DNA of 64,000 bases from Chloroflexota bacterium (GTDB lineage: Bacteria; Chloroflexota; Limnocylindria; P2-11E), in the NCBI GenBank assembly GCA_005889405.1, contig VBFY01000061.1:1-64000 (forward strand), in the 5' to 3' direction. Shown one piece after another: positions 35,397 to 43,852 of the stretch. Made by a program: the position numbers and the translations under genes. How positions within the stretch are numbered: position 1 is the stretch's first letter; every line of letters begins with the position of its first letter. The notes beneath the pieces are model-generated. The model was not told the DNA's origin. It did not search any database and was given only the letters and a program-made list of their open reading frames with translations.

Positions 35397-36671
35397 GTGG
35401 CCACAAAGTCAGTCGTCATCGATCACACCCAGCGCGATCCCTGGTCGGTCGCGCTCGAGCAGTTCGGGATCGCGGCGGACAAGCTTCACCTCGACCCGAA
35501 CATGCGCGCCATCCTCGCGGAGTGCCAGCGTGAGCTGACGGTGCACTTCCCAGTCCGAATGGCCGATGGCGTCGTGAAGGTCTTCAGCGGCTATCGGGTG
35601 CAGCACAACACCACACGCGGACCGGGCAAGGGCGGCATCCGGTACCACCCCTCCGTCTCGCTCGGCGAGGTCAAGGCGCTTGCGATGTGGATGACGTGGA
35701 AGTGCGCGGTCGTCGGCATCCCGTACGGCGGCGCCAAGGGTGGCGTCGTCTGCGACCCGAAGACCATGAGCCAGCAGCAGCTCGAAACGCTCACGCGGCG
35801 GTACACGACCGAGATCGAGCTCCTCATCGGCCCGGATCGCGACATTCCCGCGCCCGACGTGAACACCAACGCCCAGACCATGGCCTGGATCATGGACACG
35901 TACTCGATGCACCACGGCTACACCGCGCTTGCCGTCGTCACCGGCAAGCCGCTGTCGATCGGCGGCAGCGAAGGGCGCAACGAGGCGACCGCGCGCGGCG
36001 CCGTGTACACGATCATCGAGGCGTCGAAGCACCTCGGCATCGATCTCGAGGGAACGCGCGTGGTGGTGCAGGGCTACGGCAACGCCGGCTCGTTCTCGGC
36101 GAAGCTCATGGCGGAGCTCGGCGCGCGCGTGGTGGGCGTCTCGGACACGAGCGGCGGCATCTACAGCGCACGGGGCATCGATCCGATGAAGGTGGACGCG
36201 TACAAGCGCGAGACCGGCTCGGTGACCGGGTTCCCGGGGACCGAGAAGGTCTCCAACGCCGAGCTGCTCGAGCTCGACTGCGACATCCTCATCCCGGCCG
36301 CCATCGAGAACCAGATCGGCGAGCACAACGCGCCCCGCATCAAGGCGAAGATCGTCGCCGAGGCCGCGAACGGTCCGACGAGCCCCGAAGCCGACCGCAT
36401 CCTCTTCGACCGCGGCGTCTTCCTCATCCCGGACATCCTGTGCAACGCGGGCGGAGTGACCGTGTCCTACTTCGAGTGGGTGCAGGACCTGCAGAACCTG
36501 TTCTGGCGCGAGGCCACGATCAACGCGCGGCTGAAGGAAGTCATGGTGAAGTCGTTCAACGACGTCCTCGAAATGCAGAAGAAGAACAAAGTCGACATGC
36601 GGACCGCCGCGTACATGGTGGCCGTCGCGCGTGTCGCCGAGGCCACGCTCACCCGCGGCATATACCCGTAA
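35397..36671 (+). CDS. gdhA: glutamate dehydrogenase
   Basis: Interconverts glutamate with 2-oxoglutarate and ammonia using NAD(P). 424 residues, hexameric type: GPGKGGIRYHPSV, the substrate site KCAVVGIPYGGAKGGV with catalytic lysine, PAPDVNTNAQTMAW, and the Rossmann motif VVQGYGNAGS. Cofactor preference cannot be told reliably. GTG start with GAGGAGG just upstream. It lies downstream of the ligase-like gene and might be reached by transcripts starting at the LexA region. Confidence 0.96.
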   Translation: MATKSVVIDHTQRDPWSVALEQFGIAADKLHLDPNMRAILAECQRELTVHFPVRMADGVVKVFSGYRVQHNTTRGPGKGGIRYHPSVSLGEVKALAMWMTWKCAVVGIPYGGAKGGVVCDPKTMSQQQLETLTRRYTTEIELLIGPDRDIPAPDVNTNAQTMAWIMDTYSMHHGYTALAVVTGKPLSIGGSEGRNEATARGAVYTIIEASKHLGIDLEGTRVVVQGYGNAGSFSAKLMAELGARVVGVSDTSGGIYSARGIDPMKVDAYKRETGSVTGFPGTEKVSNAELLELDCDILIPAAIENQIGEHNAPRIKAKIVAEAANGPTSPEADRILFDRGVFLIPDILCNAGGVTVSYFEWVQDLQNLFWREATINARLKEVMVKSFNDVLEMQKKNKVDMRTAAYMVAVARVAEATLTRGIYP

Positions 36672-36709
36672 GTCCTCCGCGGCTGGGCCGCGGCTAGATC
36701 GGCGGAGCT

Positions 36710-39418
36710 CTGGAGCTCGTCGCGCTCGACGTCGAGACCACCGGGTTCGACCCGGAGTCAGACCGCGTCATCGAGATCGGCGCGGTACGGGTGCGTCTCG
36801 AGGAGGACGGCTCGGCGACGCTGGGTGAGCGCTTCAGCACGTTCGTCGATCCCGGCGTCGGCGTCGGTCCGGCGATCACGCGTCTCACCGGGATCCGCGA
36901 CGGCGACCTCGCCGGCGCACCCGCGCTGGAGTCGGTCGCGGGCCGCATCGCCTCGCTCGTCGCGGGAGCGCCGATCGCAGGGCACAACATCGGCTTCGAC
37001 CTCGCGTTCCTCGAGCGCGCCGCGCTCGGTCCGTTCGAGCGGCTCGACACGGCCGAGCTTGCGTCGATCCTGATTCCATCCGCGCCGACGTACGCGCTGC
37101 AGTCGCTCGCCGCCGACGCGGGCATCCATCCCGAGTCGGCGCACCGTGCGCTCGATGACGCGCTTACGTGCGCCGCGGTGCTGGGGGACCTCGGGCGTCG
37201 CGCGCGCGAGCTGCCGGTCGCGGTCCTCGAGGAGATTCAGGCATACGCTCCGCTCCTCGGGTCCGCGTACGCCGCGTTCTTCGCCGGCGCGCTCCGCAGC
37301 GCCGCGCGCGGCGCGTGGGAGCCGACGCGTCTCGCGACGCCGCCGCGAGCCCTCGGCTCCGCGACGCTGGGCGCCGGCGTCACGGTCGAGGCGGTGTTCT
37401 CGGCGGACGGCCCGCTCGCGCGCGGCCTCGCGGGCTACGAGGACCGCCCGCAGCAGCGCGCGCTGGCGAGCGCGATCGAAGGCGCGTTCCGCGACGGCGG
37501 CGCGCTGATCGCCGAGGCCGGTACCGGAGTGGGGAAGTCGCTTGCGTATCTCGTACCCGCGATCGGGCGCGCCCTCGACGGAGAACGCGTGATCGTGAGC
37601 ACACACACCCTGCCGCTGCAGGACCAGCTCGTGCGCAAAGATCTGCCCGCTCTGCAGACCGCGCTCGACTCGACCGTCGAGGTGGCCGTACTGAAGGGCC
37701 GATCGAACTACCTCTGTCCGCGTCGCTGGCAGTCGTTCCGCGGTCTCGTCGCGACTCGCGACGAAGCACGGCTCCTGCTCAAGACGCTGGTCTGGCGCAC
37801 CACCACGAGCACCGGTGACCGCGCCGAGCTGAACCTCCTGGGAACGGAGAGCGATCTGTGGGGCCGCGTGTCAGCCGACGACGAGACCTGCGACGCGCGC
37901 CGCTGTGCACGGGTCGCGGGAGGCTGCTATCTCCAGCGGGCGCGCGAGGCGGCCGCGCGCGCCGGCATCGTCGTTACCAATCACGCGCTCCTGCTGCAGG
38001 ACGCGCGCATGCGCGGTGCGCTGTTACCGGAGACGGACCACCTCGTCGTCGACGAGGCGCATCGCCTGGAGGACGTGGCGACCGACGCTTTCGGCCTCGC
38101 GCTCGAGGACCGCGCCTTCCGCCGCGCGCTCGATCGCGTCGCGCACTCGTCCACGGTCACATCGGCCCTCCGCGATGATCGCGCGCTCGTCGCCGAAGAG
38201 GTGCGCCGAGAGATCGCATCGGCGCACGAGCGGGGCGGTGAGGTCTTCGCGGCGCTGGCCGCGGTGCTCGAGCCGCTGGGTCCGACCGAGGACAAGCTGC
38301 GCGTCACGCCCGGCGTGCGCGCGAGCGACGAGCAATGGCTCCCGGTGGAGCTCGCGTCGGACCGTCTGGAGGACGCCCTCGCGGGCATCGCCGTCGCGGC
38401 GGAGCGGCTCAGATCGATGACGAGGGATGAGGACGAAGAGGCGGACTTGAAATCCGCGCTCGGGGAACTCGGCGGTGTGCAGTCCGCTCTCTCTCGTGGC
38501 GTGCGCAAGCCCCGCGGCGGCGACATCGTGTGGATCGAGCGTGCTTCGAGCGGCGCGGTCTCGCTTCAGATCGCGCCGTCCTATTTGGGTGATGCCCTCC
38601 GGCAAGGTCTCGTAGCGCCGCGTCGCTCGGCCGTGTTCACCTCAGCGACGCTCGCTGTCGCTGGCTCGTTCGCGTTCGCGCTCGAGCGCTTCGGACTGAC
38701 GGACATCGGCGACGCCCGCGCGTTCGGCTCGCCCTTTCGCTACGACGAGCAGGCGATCCTCGTCGTGCCCGATGATGGCGCGCTCCCGTCGGAACCGCCC
38801 TTCGCGGAGGAAACGGCGCAGACGATCACCGAGATCGGCAGGGCGCTCGACGGTCGCACGCTCGTTCTCTTCACCGCGCACGGCTCGATGCGCGACGTCG
38901 CGGCGCGCCTCGGTCCGCTCGAGGAAACCGGCATCGCCGTGCTCACGCAGGGGATCGACGGCTCCAGGCGCGCGCTCCTCGAACGCTTCGCCGCGGGCCG
39001 CGCCGTGCTCCTCGGGACGCAGTCGTTCTGGGAGGGAGTCGACCTCCCGGGCGATCTGCTGCGCTGCGTCGTCATCGCGCGTCTGCCCTTCGCCGTCCCC
39101 GACGATCCGCTCGTCCAGGGTCGCGCCGAGCGCTACGAGGATCCGTTCGCGGAGTTCCAGGTCCCGCAGGCGGCGCTCCGGCTGCGCCAGGGCTTCGGTC
39201 GACTCATTCGGACGCGGACCGATCGTGGCGCGGTCGTTCTGCTCGATCGGCGCGCGATCATGCGCGAGTACGGCGCACGCATGCTCGCGTCTCTTCCCGA
39301 TGCCCGCCTTCACCGCGTTCCGCGGGACGACGTCGCCGCGACGGTGGCGGTGTTCTGTAATCGGGCAGCTTCGCTGCCCTCATCTGCTGGCGTGTGGGCT
39401 CCGCCCACGCCGCAGTAA
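36710..39418 (+). CDS. dinG: DnaQ-type exonuclease fused to DinG-family helicase
   Basis: About 902 residues. Residues 1-165 form a DEDDh exonuclease (ALDVETTGFD motif I; PIAGHNIGFDLAFL; HRALDDALTCA with the fifth-motif His and Asp). A superfamily-2 DinG/XPD-like helicase follows: Walker A AEAGTGVGKS, four cysteines for an Fe-S cluster (CPRRW, CDARRCARVAGGC), DEAH box VVDEAHRLEDVA, and motif VI RQGFGRLIRTRTDRG. Motif I of the exonuclease lies upstream of the first standard start (GTG 36791), so translation must begin at CTG 36710 or ATC 36698; a stop at 36695 bounds the frame. The last codons (39362-39405) are two short hairpins. Confidence 0.9.
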   Translation: MELVALDVETTGFDPESDRVIEIGAVRVRLEEDGSATLGERFSTFVDPGVGVGPAITRLTGIRDGDLAGAPALESVAGRIASLVAGAPIAGHNIGFDLAFLERAALGPFERLDTAELASILIPSAPTYALQSLAADAGIHPESAHRALDDALTCAAVLGDLGRRARELPVAVLEEIQAYAPLLGSAYAAFFAGALRSAARGAWEPTRLATPPRALGSATLGAGVTVEAVFSADGPLARGLAGYEDRPQQRALASAIEGAFRDGGALIAEAGTGVGKSLAYLVPAIGRALDGERVIVSTHTLPLQDQLVRKDLPALQTALDSTVEVAVLKGRSNYLCPRRWQSFRGLVATRDEARLLLKTLVWRTTTSTGDRAELNLLGTESDLWGRVSADDETCDARRCARVAGGCYLQRAREAAARAGIVVTNHALLLQDARMRGALLPETDHLVVDEAHRLEDVATDAFGLALEDRAFRRALDRVAHSSTVTSALRDDRALVAEEVRREIASAHERGGEVFAALAAVLEPLGPTEDKLRVTPGVRASDEQWLPVELASDRLEDALAGIAVAAERLRSMTRDEDEEADLKSALGELGGVQSALSRGVRKPRGGDIVWIERASSGAVSLQIAPSYLGDALRQGLVAPRRSAVFTSATLAVAGSFAFALERFGLTDIGDARAFGSPFRYDEQAILVVPDDGALPSEPPFAEETAQTITEIGRALDGRTLVLFTAHGSMRDVAARLGPLEETGIAVLTQGIDGSRRALLERFAAGRAVLLGTQSFWEGVDLPGDLLRCVVIARLPFAVPDDPLVQGRAERYEDPFAEFQVPQAALRLRQGFGRLIRTRTDRGAVVLLDRRAIMREYGARMLASLPDARLHRVPRDDVAATVAVFCNRAASLPSSAGVWAPPTPQ

Positions 39419-39421
39419 GAG

Positions 39422-39793
39422 CTAGCGCGGCTGGAACAGCTCGACCACGTTCCCCGATGGATCCTCCACGAGGATCTGCTGACCGCCAGGACCTCTGACG
39501 ATGTCGTTGCGGAACGTGACCCCGGCCGCGCGTAGCCTGGCGACCTCGCTCGCGATGTCGTCGACGATCAGTTGAAGCCGATTCCATCCGCCGGCGGTCG
39601 GTCGGCGTCCGTCCGGCATTGGTCGTCCGGCCGAGCTCGTCGCGCCGCTCAGTAGGAGTCGCAGGTCGCCGCGCGTGACGTCGGCGAAGGCGGGCGCCGC
39701 GTTCGAGTTAAGCGTGAAGCCGAGGCGTGTCGTGTAGATGGCGACCGCGGCATCGACGTCATCGATCATATAGCGGACGTTGACGGTGGTCAT
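39422..39793 (-). CDS. VOC (glyoxalase/bleomycin-resistance) fold protein
   Basis: 123 residues, one vicinal-oxygen-chelate module with paired beta-alpha-beta-beta-beta units: VNVRYMIDDVDAAVAIYTTR, then LQLIVDDIASEVARLRAAGV and VEDPSGNVVELFQPR. The C-terminal glutamate of VVELFQ fits the metal-ligand position. Family members include dioxygenases, isomerases and binding proteins; the substrate cannot be told. It ends 3 bases from dinG and diverges from the small gene at 39817. Confidence 0.85.
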   Translation of the reverse strand: MTTVNVRYMIDDVDAAVAIYTTRLGFTLNSNAAPAFADVTRGDLRLLLSGATSSAGRPMPDGRRPTAGGWNRLQLIVDDIASEVARLRAAGVTFRNDIVRGPGGQQILVEDPSGNVVELFQPR

Positions 39794-39816
39794 CGCGGAC
39801 TCACCATAATCGGGGC

Positions 39817-40131
39817 GTGGACGAGCGCGCCTCGCAGCTCGTATCCCTGTGGCTGAGCGGACTCTCTGTGAACGCTCGCCGGACGCTGTACTCGCTGCTC
39901 GACGAGCTCTGCGGCGGACTCGACGTCTCGCGCCACAACCCTTTCGGCTTCCTACGGTTACGGGCGGAGTTCGAGACGAGTGGCGAGCTTTTCGGCTGCA
40001 CGCTCCCGGACCTGCGCGACGCTATCGCCGCGTCGCTGGGAGGCGACGTGCCGGCGCCTGAGCGCGCGCCCAGCCCGCTCGAATCGCTACGTGCGGAGGT
40101 CTCCTCCCGGGGACACCCCGACTTCCGCTAG
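39817..40131 (+). CDS. small soluble protein, unknown
   Basis: 104 residues, mainly helical (SLWLSGLSVNARRTLYSLLDEL, as its first 20-residue helix pair), with two cysteines and no recognised motif. The GTG has CATAAT 6 bases upstream (39805-39810), a leaderless arrangement; the same AT-rich hexamer read on the other strand may serve the divergent VOC gene. The function is not known. Confidence 0.6.
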   Translation: MDERASQLVSLWLSGLSVNARRTLYSLLDELCGGLDVSRHNPFGFLRLRAEFETSGELFGCTLPDLRDAIAASLGGDVPAPERAPSPLESLRAEVSSRGHPDFR

Positions 40132-40224
40132 GTGGAAGCCTAGTACCGCAGTACGGGGTCGCTCGGGCGTATCAGTGACCGGGTCATACACGTTGTTGGT
40201 CCTTCTCCAGGGGTCGCGTCAACC

Positions 40225-40230
40225 TATCCT
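40225..40230 (+). promoter_or_regulatory. -10 box of the Flp pilin gene
   Basis: TATCCT in the 154-base gap before the pilin gene. It predicts a start near 40237 and a leader of about 49 bases ending in a strong ribosome binding site. The gap 40132-40224 contains TAGTACCGCAGTAC, a small inverted repeat, and nothing else. Confidence 0.45.
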
Positions 40231-40285
40231 TTCCCGAGTGGGTGGGCTGTTCGCTCGCTCAGCACGCAAGGAAAGGAGGTTCCCA

Positions 40286-40438
40286 ATGATCGCTTTCTTC
40301 CGTGACGAAGAGGGTCAGGGCCTCGTTGAATATGCACTCATCATCGCCGTCATCGCTATTGCCGTCATCGTCGCCATGATCTTCCTTCGTGGCCAGCTCC
40401 AGAACATCTTCAGCAACATCGGCAACAACCTGACCTAA
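40286..40438 (+). CDS. Flp/Fap-type pilin
   Basis: 50 residues. Short leader FFRDEEGQG, then the class IVb prepilin cut site G|LVEYAL followed by a hydrophobic helix ([20 protein letters not shown]) and a polar C-terminus. The prepilin peptidase cuts after the Gly, and the glutamate at +3 to +5 is typical of Flp pilins used for tight adherence. The ribosome site AAGGAGGT is perfect and a strong terminator follows, both signs of high expression. No tad assembly genes are in the window. ATG 40286. Confidence 0.92.
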   Translation: MIAFFRDEEGQGLVEYALIIAVIAIAVIVAMIFLRGQLQNIFSNIGNNLT

Positions 40439-40460
40439 GCGTCTGCGATATCGCAGCGAG

Positions 40461-40492
40461 CGAGCGGCCCGGGCAACCGGGCCGCTCGTTTT
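40461..40492 (+). terminator. intrinsic terminator after the pilin gene
   Basis: CGAGCGGCCCGG-GCAA-CCGGGCCGCTCG, a 12-base-pair perfect stem, followed by TTTTC. The reverse complement ends the converging gene on the other strand. Confidence 0.88.
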
Positions 40493-40881
40493 CATGCCGA
40501 GCGGGGCAGGTGACGCCGTCCCACGACGCGGTCGCAGCCGTCGAGGAGGGCCCGCCAGGCCTCGGTCGATACGTCCGAACGCGCGATGAGCCGCTGGCCG
40601 GGCCGCACGACCTCGTCGCCCAGCGCGCGGAAGTCGGCTCGACCGGGATCGTGCAGGTCGAGGTACTCGCCGCGGCGGGTCAGGCGTGCGCCATCAGGCA
40701 CGAGTGGCATCTGGCGCAGCAGTTCGGCGGCGAGATCCTGCAGAACGCGGTGGTCGTGGCGTACTTCCAGCGCCGTGCGCCGGTCGCGCGGCGGCCGCTC
40801 CGCGTGCTCGTCGACCGCCATCAGAACCTCCCATCGGTGCGACGTGCCGCGCGGGACCGGTCTCTCGTCGTACTTCGCCAC
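40492..40881 (-). CDS. small soluble protein, unknown
   Basis: 129 residues from GTG 40881, rich in charged residues, with a well-formed pattern ([20 protein letters not shown], then [11 protein letters not shown] and [14 protein letters not shown]). It reads like a conserved protein rather than an accidental frame, but I do not recognise the family. A second start, ATG 40821, would give about 109 residues. It is divergent from rpsB and converges on the pilin gene. Confidence 0.55.
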   Translation of the reverse strand: MAKYDERPVPRGTSHRWEVLMAVDEHAERPPRDRRTALEVRHDHRVLQDLAAELLRQMPLVPDGARLTRRGEYLDLHDPGRADFRALGDEVVRPGQRLIARSDVSTEAWRALLDGCDRVVGRRHLPRSA

Positions 40882-41052
40882 GTCGCTCGCATGCGGCACC
40901 GGGCGTGCCAATTCGCGTACACTGGTATCGGATCGGACGTTTCGTCCGGTATCACGCACGCCTTCCCGATCGCTGCGGCCCTCGCCTTCCGCGCTTGGCG
41001 CGCCGGCGACCCCAGGCGAGTTGACGGAGGCGGAGGAAAAAGGGAGGCCCAA
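40882..41052 (+). promoter_or_regulatory. rpsB promoter and leader
   Basis: TACACT (40918-40923) is a good -10; the -35 is weak. The resulting leader of about 120 bases has a small hairpin CGGACG-TTT-CGTCCG (40934-40948) and ends in GAGGAAAAAGGGAGG (41033-41047), a strong ribosome site. Leaders before rpsB often bind S2 for autoregulation; that is possible here but not shown. Confidence 0.45.
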
Positions 41053-41940
41053 ATGGCCGTTGTCACCATGAAGCAGCTGCTCGAGTCCGGGGTCCACTTC
41101 GGGCATCAGGCGCGCCGCTGGAACCCGAAGATGAAGCGCTTCATCTTCATGGAGCGGAACGGGATTCACATCATCGACCTCCAGCAGACGCTCACGCGCG
41201 TCGAGGAGGCATACGTATTCGTTCGCGACCTCGCCGCCGACGGAGGACAGGTCCTCTTCGTCGGGACCAAGAAGCAGGCTCAGGAATCCATCGCCGAGGA
41301 GGCCAAGCGCGCCGGGATGCACTTCGTCAATCAGCGCTGGCTCGGCGGCTTCCTCACCAACTTCGTCACGATCCAGAAGCGCATCAATCGGCTCAACGAG
41401 CTCCATGAGCGCAAGGAACGCGGCGACTTTGCGACCATGCCGAAGAAGGACGCGCTGCGCCTTGACGACGAGCTTCTGCACCTCGACCGTTACTTCTCGG
41501 GTGTGCGCGAGCTGAAGCGTCACCCTTCAGCGCTGTTCGTCGTCGATCCGCATCGCGAGCACATCGCCGTCGAGGAAGCTCGGCGCCTCGAGATCCCGGT
41601 CGTGGCGATGGTCGACACGAACTGCGACCCCGATCTCATCGACGTGATCATCCCGGCGAACGACGACGCGATCCGCGCGGTCAAGCTCATCTGCCAGAAG
41701 ATGGCCGACGCGATCATCGAAGGTCGCGCGATGTTCGATGCGAGCCGCAAGGAAGCGAGCCCCGAGGACATGGGCTACGCGCCTTCGACGACCGTCGCCG
41801 AGCTCGAGGGCATCGGTGTGCCGCGCGCCAAGCGCACGCCGCGCGTATACGAGCCAGAGCCCGAAGAGGATGAGGAGGACGTCACCGCGGACGTCGAACC
41901 AGAAGTTATCGCCGACATCAAGACCAGCGAGGAGAGCTAA
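41053..41940 (+). CDS. rpsB: 30S ribosomal protein S2
   Basis: 295 residues; core S2 signature [20 protein letters not shown] near the N-terminus, [24 protein letters not shown], and [20 protein letters not shown] near 180. An acidic C-terminal tail of about 60 residues ([16 protein letters not shown]) extends beyond the usual length and is probably disordered. ATG 41053 fits the strong ribosome site; any reading further upstream runs through the leader. Confidence 0.97.
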   Translation: MAVVTMKQLLESGVHFGHQARRWNPKMKRFIFMERNGIHIIDLQQTLTRVEEAYVFVRDLAADGGQVLFVGTKKQAQESIAEEAKRAGMHFVNQRWLGGFLTNFVTIQKRINRLNELHERKERGDFATMPKKDALRLDDELLHLDRYFSGVRELKRHPSALFVVDPHREHIAVEEARRLEIPVVAMVDTNCDPDLIDVIIPANDDAIRAVKLICQKMADAIIEGRAMFDASRKEASPEDMGYAPSTTVAELEGIGVPRAKRTPRVYEPEPEEDEEDVTADVEPEVIADIKTSEES

Positions 41941-41943
41941 CTG

Positions 41944-42411
41944 ATGATGACAAAGATCGATCCGAAAGAGGTCCAGCGTCTGCGCAGCGAGAGCGGCGCC
42001 GGCGTCATGGACTGCAAACGCGCGCTCGAAGAGACGGGCGGCGACTACGCGAAGGCGCTCGCGCTCATCAAGGAGCGGGGCATCCAATCGGTGGCCAAGA
42101 AGTCGGAGCGCGAGGCCAAGGAGGGCCTGGTGGCGTCGTACATCCATTCCGGCGGACGCATCGGCGCCCTGGTGGAGCTCGCGAGCGAGACCGACTTCGT
42201 CTCGCGTGGCGACGAATTCCAGAGGCTCGCGCAGGAGATCGCGATGCAGGTCGCGGCGATGAATCCGGCGAGCGTCGAGGAGCTCCTGGGTCAGCCGTAC
42301 ATCCGAGACGCGTCGAAGACGATCAAGGACCTCGTCACGACGGTGGCCGCCTCGACCAAAGAGAACGTGCACGTGCGACGCTTCCAGCGGTTCGCCCTGG
42401 GCGAGTCCTGA
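41944..42411 (+). CDS. tsf: elongation factor Ts, short form
   Basis: Nucleotide exchange factor for EF-Tu. 155 residues: N-terminal UBA-like helices ([20 protein letters not shown]) and the core with TDFV (83-86), which inserts at the EF-Tu magnesium site. It is much shorter than the about 280-residue E. coli protein and lacks the second core repeat and coiled coil; short dimerising forms are known in Thermus and relatives. ATG 41944, three bases after rpsB. Confidence 0.93.
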   Translation: MMTKIDPKEVQRLRSESGAGVMDCKRALEETGGDYAKALALIKERGIQSVAKKSEREAKEGLVASYIHSGGRIGALVELASETDFVSRGDEFQRLAQEIAMQVAAMNPASVEELLGQPYIRDASKTIKDLVTTVAASTKENVHVRRFQRFALGES

Positions 42412-42461
42412 CCTCCGCCTCCGGCTTTCTGGAGCGGCCTTCGCCGCTCCATCGGTAGACT
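42409..42461 (+). repeat. intergenic hairpin-promoter repeat, copy A
   Basis: Starts at the tsf stop: TGACCTCCGCCT, CGGCTTTCTGGAGC, then hairpin GGAGCGGC-CTTC-GCCGCTCC, ATCGGTAGACT. The same arrangement occurs at 53686-53743 before proS. TAGACT (42456-42461) lies 8 bases before the pyrH ATG and can act as its -10. Confidence 0.7.
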
Positions 42462-42469
42462 CCTCTTCG

Positions 42470-43195
42470 ATGAAAGCGGGCGCGGCCAAATACCGCCGGG
42501 TGCTGCTCAAGCTTTCCGGCGAGGCTCTTCTCGGCGACCGCAAGTTCGGCATCTCGCCGCAGTACGTGAAGTACCTCGCCGAGGAGATCCGTAAAGTGCA
42601 GGAGCTTCCCGCCGAGGTGGCGATCGTCATCGGCGGCGGAAACTTCATGCGCGGCGCAGCCGTGGCCGAGCACGGCATCGACCGCGCGACGGCCGATTAC
42701 ATGGGCATGCTGGCCATGGTGATCAACGCACTGGCGCTGCAGTCCGCGCTCGAGCAGCTCGATGTGCAGACGCGCGTCCAGTCGGCGATCACGATCCAGG
42801 ACGTCGCCGAGCCGTACATCCGGCGCAAAGCGATCCGGCACCTCGAGAAGGGGCGCGTGGTCATCTTCGCTGCGGGCACCGGAAATCCGTACTTCACCAG
42901 CGACACGGCGGCGACGCTCCGCGCGGCAGAGATCGGCGCTGACGTCATCCTCATGGGCAAGAACCAGGTCGACGGTGTGTACGATGCCGATCCGCGGACC
43001 ACGAAAGACGCGAAGAAGATCGACCAACTGACGCACCGCGACCTGCTCGACAAGCGCCTCGGCGTGATGGACGCGACCGCGGCGGCGCTGGCAGAGGACC
43101 GCGACATCCCGATCATCATCTTCGACATCTCGCAGAAGAATGCGATGCTGCGTGCCGCGAAGGGGGAGCCCGTCGGCACGCTGGTCCATAGCTGA
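42470..43195 (+). CDS. pyrH: UMP kinase
   Basis: Phosphorylates UMP to UDP; hexameric bacterial type of the amino acid kinase fold. 241 residues with [10 protein letters not shown] near the N-terminus (phosphate-binding lysine), [10 protein letters not shown] near 48, [15 protein letters not shown] and the aspartate-rich [21 protein letters not shown] 42470 follows a -10-like TAGACT by 8 bases without a ribosome site, so pyrH may be leaderless. It shares one base with frr. Confidence 0.96.
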   Translation: MKAGAAKYRRVLLKLSGEALLGDRKFGISPQYVKYLAEEIRKVQELPAEVAIVIGGGNFMRGAAVAEHGIDRATADYMGMLAMVINALALQSALEQLDVQTRVQSAITIQDVAEPYIRRKAIRHLEKGRVVIFAAGTGNPYFTSDTAATLRAAEIGADVILMGKNQVDGVYDADPRTTKDAKKIDQLTHRDLLDKRLGVMDATAAALAEDRDIPIIIFDISQKNAMLRAAKGEPVGTLVHS

Positions 43196-43755
43196 TGGCG
43201 CTGGAGGAGCTCCTCGCGCAGACCGAGACGCGGTTCAAGAAGGCGATCGACGCGCTCAAGCACGACGTGGCGACCGTGCGGACCGGCCGCGCGGCGCCGT
43301 CACTCGTCGAGCAGCTCGAGGTCGAAGCCTATGGCGTTCCAACGCCGCTGATCCAGCTCGCGCAGATCAACGCACCCGAGCCGCGGCAGATCCTGATCCA
43401 GCCGTACGACCGCGGCCTCATCAAGGCGATCGAGAAGGCGATCCAGTCGTCGGATCTCGGCCTCGCACCGAACACCGACGGTGCTGTCATCCGCCTCAAC
43501 ATCCCCGCGCTGAATGAGGAACGCCGCCGCGACCTCGTGAAGGTGCTCCATAAGAAGGTCGAGGACGGTCGGGTCGAGATCCGCACGCTGCGCCGGCACA
43601 CGCACGAAGAGATGCGCGCGAAGGAGAAGAGCGCGGGCGTCTCGGCCGACGACGTGAAGCGCCTCGAGGCGCAGCTGCAGAAGCTCACCGACCGCTACAT
43701 CCTCATGGCTGACGAGATCGGCTCAGCCAAAGAGAAAGAGATCCTCGCCGTCTGA
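43195..43755 (+). CDS. frr: ribosome recycling factor
   Basis: Splits post-termination ribosomes with EF-G. 186 residues: TVRTGRAAPSLVEQLEVEAYG near residue 25 (quoted core GRAAPSLVEQLEVEAYG), long helices forming the three-helix bundle, and DVKRLEAQLQKLTDRYI near the C-terminus. The length is normal. ATG overlapping the pyrH stop by one base. Confidence 0.96.
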   Translation: MALEELLAQTETRFKKAIDALKHDVATVRTGRAAPSLVEQLEVEAYGVPTPLIQLAQINAPEPRQILIQPYDRGLIKAIEKAIQSSDLGLAPNTDGAVIRLNIPALNEERRRDLVKVLHKKVEDGRVEIRTLRRHTHEEMRAKEKSAGVSADDVKRLEAQLQKLTDRYILMADEIGSAKEKEILAV

Positions 43756-43762
43756 TCAATCT

Positions 43763-43825
43763 CTGGGCTGCGCCCAGGAGAAGCGCTCAAGGCTGGTGGT
43801 GTTCGCTCGGCCCAGCAAAGCTGGG
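43763..43825. repeat. two short hairpins between frr and uppS
   Basis: CTGGGC-TGC-GCCCAG (43763-43777) and CCCAGC-AAA-GCTGGG (43811-43825). The GGGC...GCCC cores can also pair with each other. They resemble the small hairpins at 39362-39405 and in the two repeats at 42409 and 53686. No T-run, so termination is uncertain. Confidence 0.5.
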
Positions 43826-43852
43826 TCTCGCGCACGACATGATTACCGCCGA

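Noticed and set aside
40510-41052. N-terminal extension of rpsB
   Set aside because: S2 begins at [10 protein letters not shown]; the upstream part is leader plus a reverse-strand gene.
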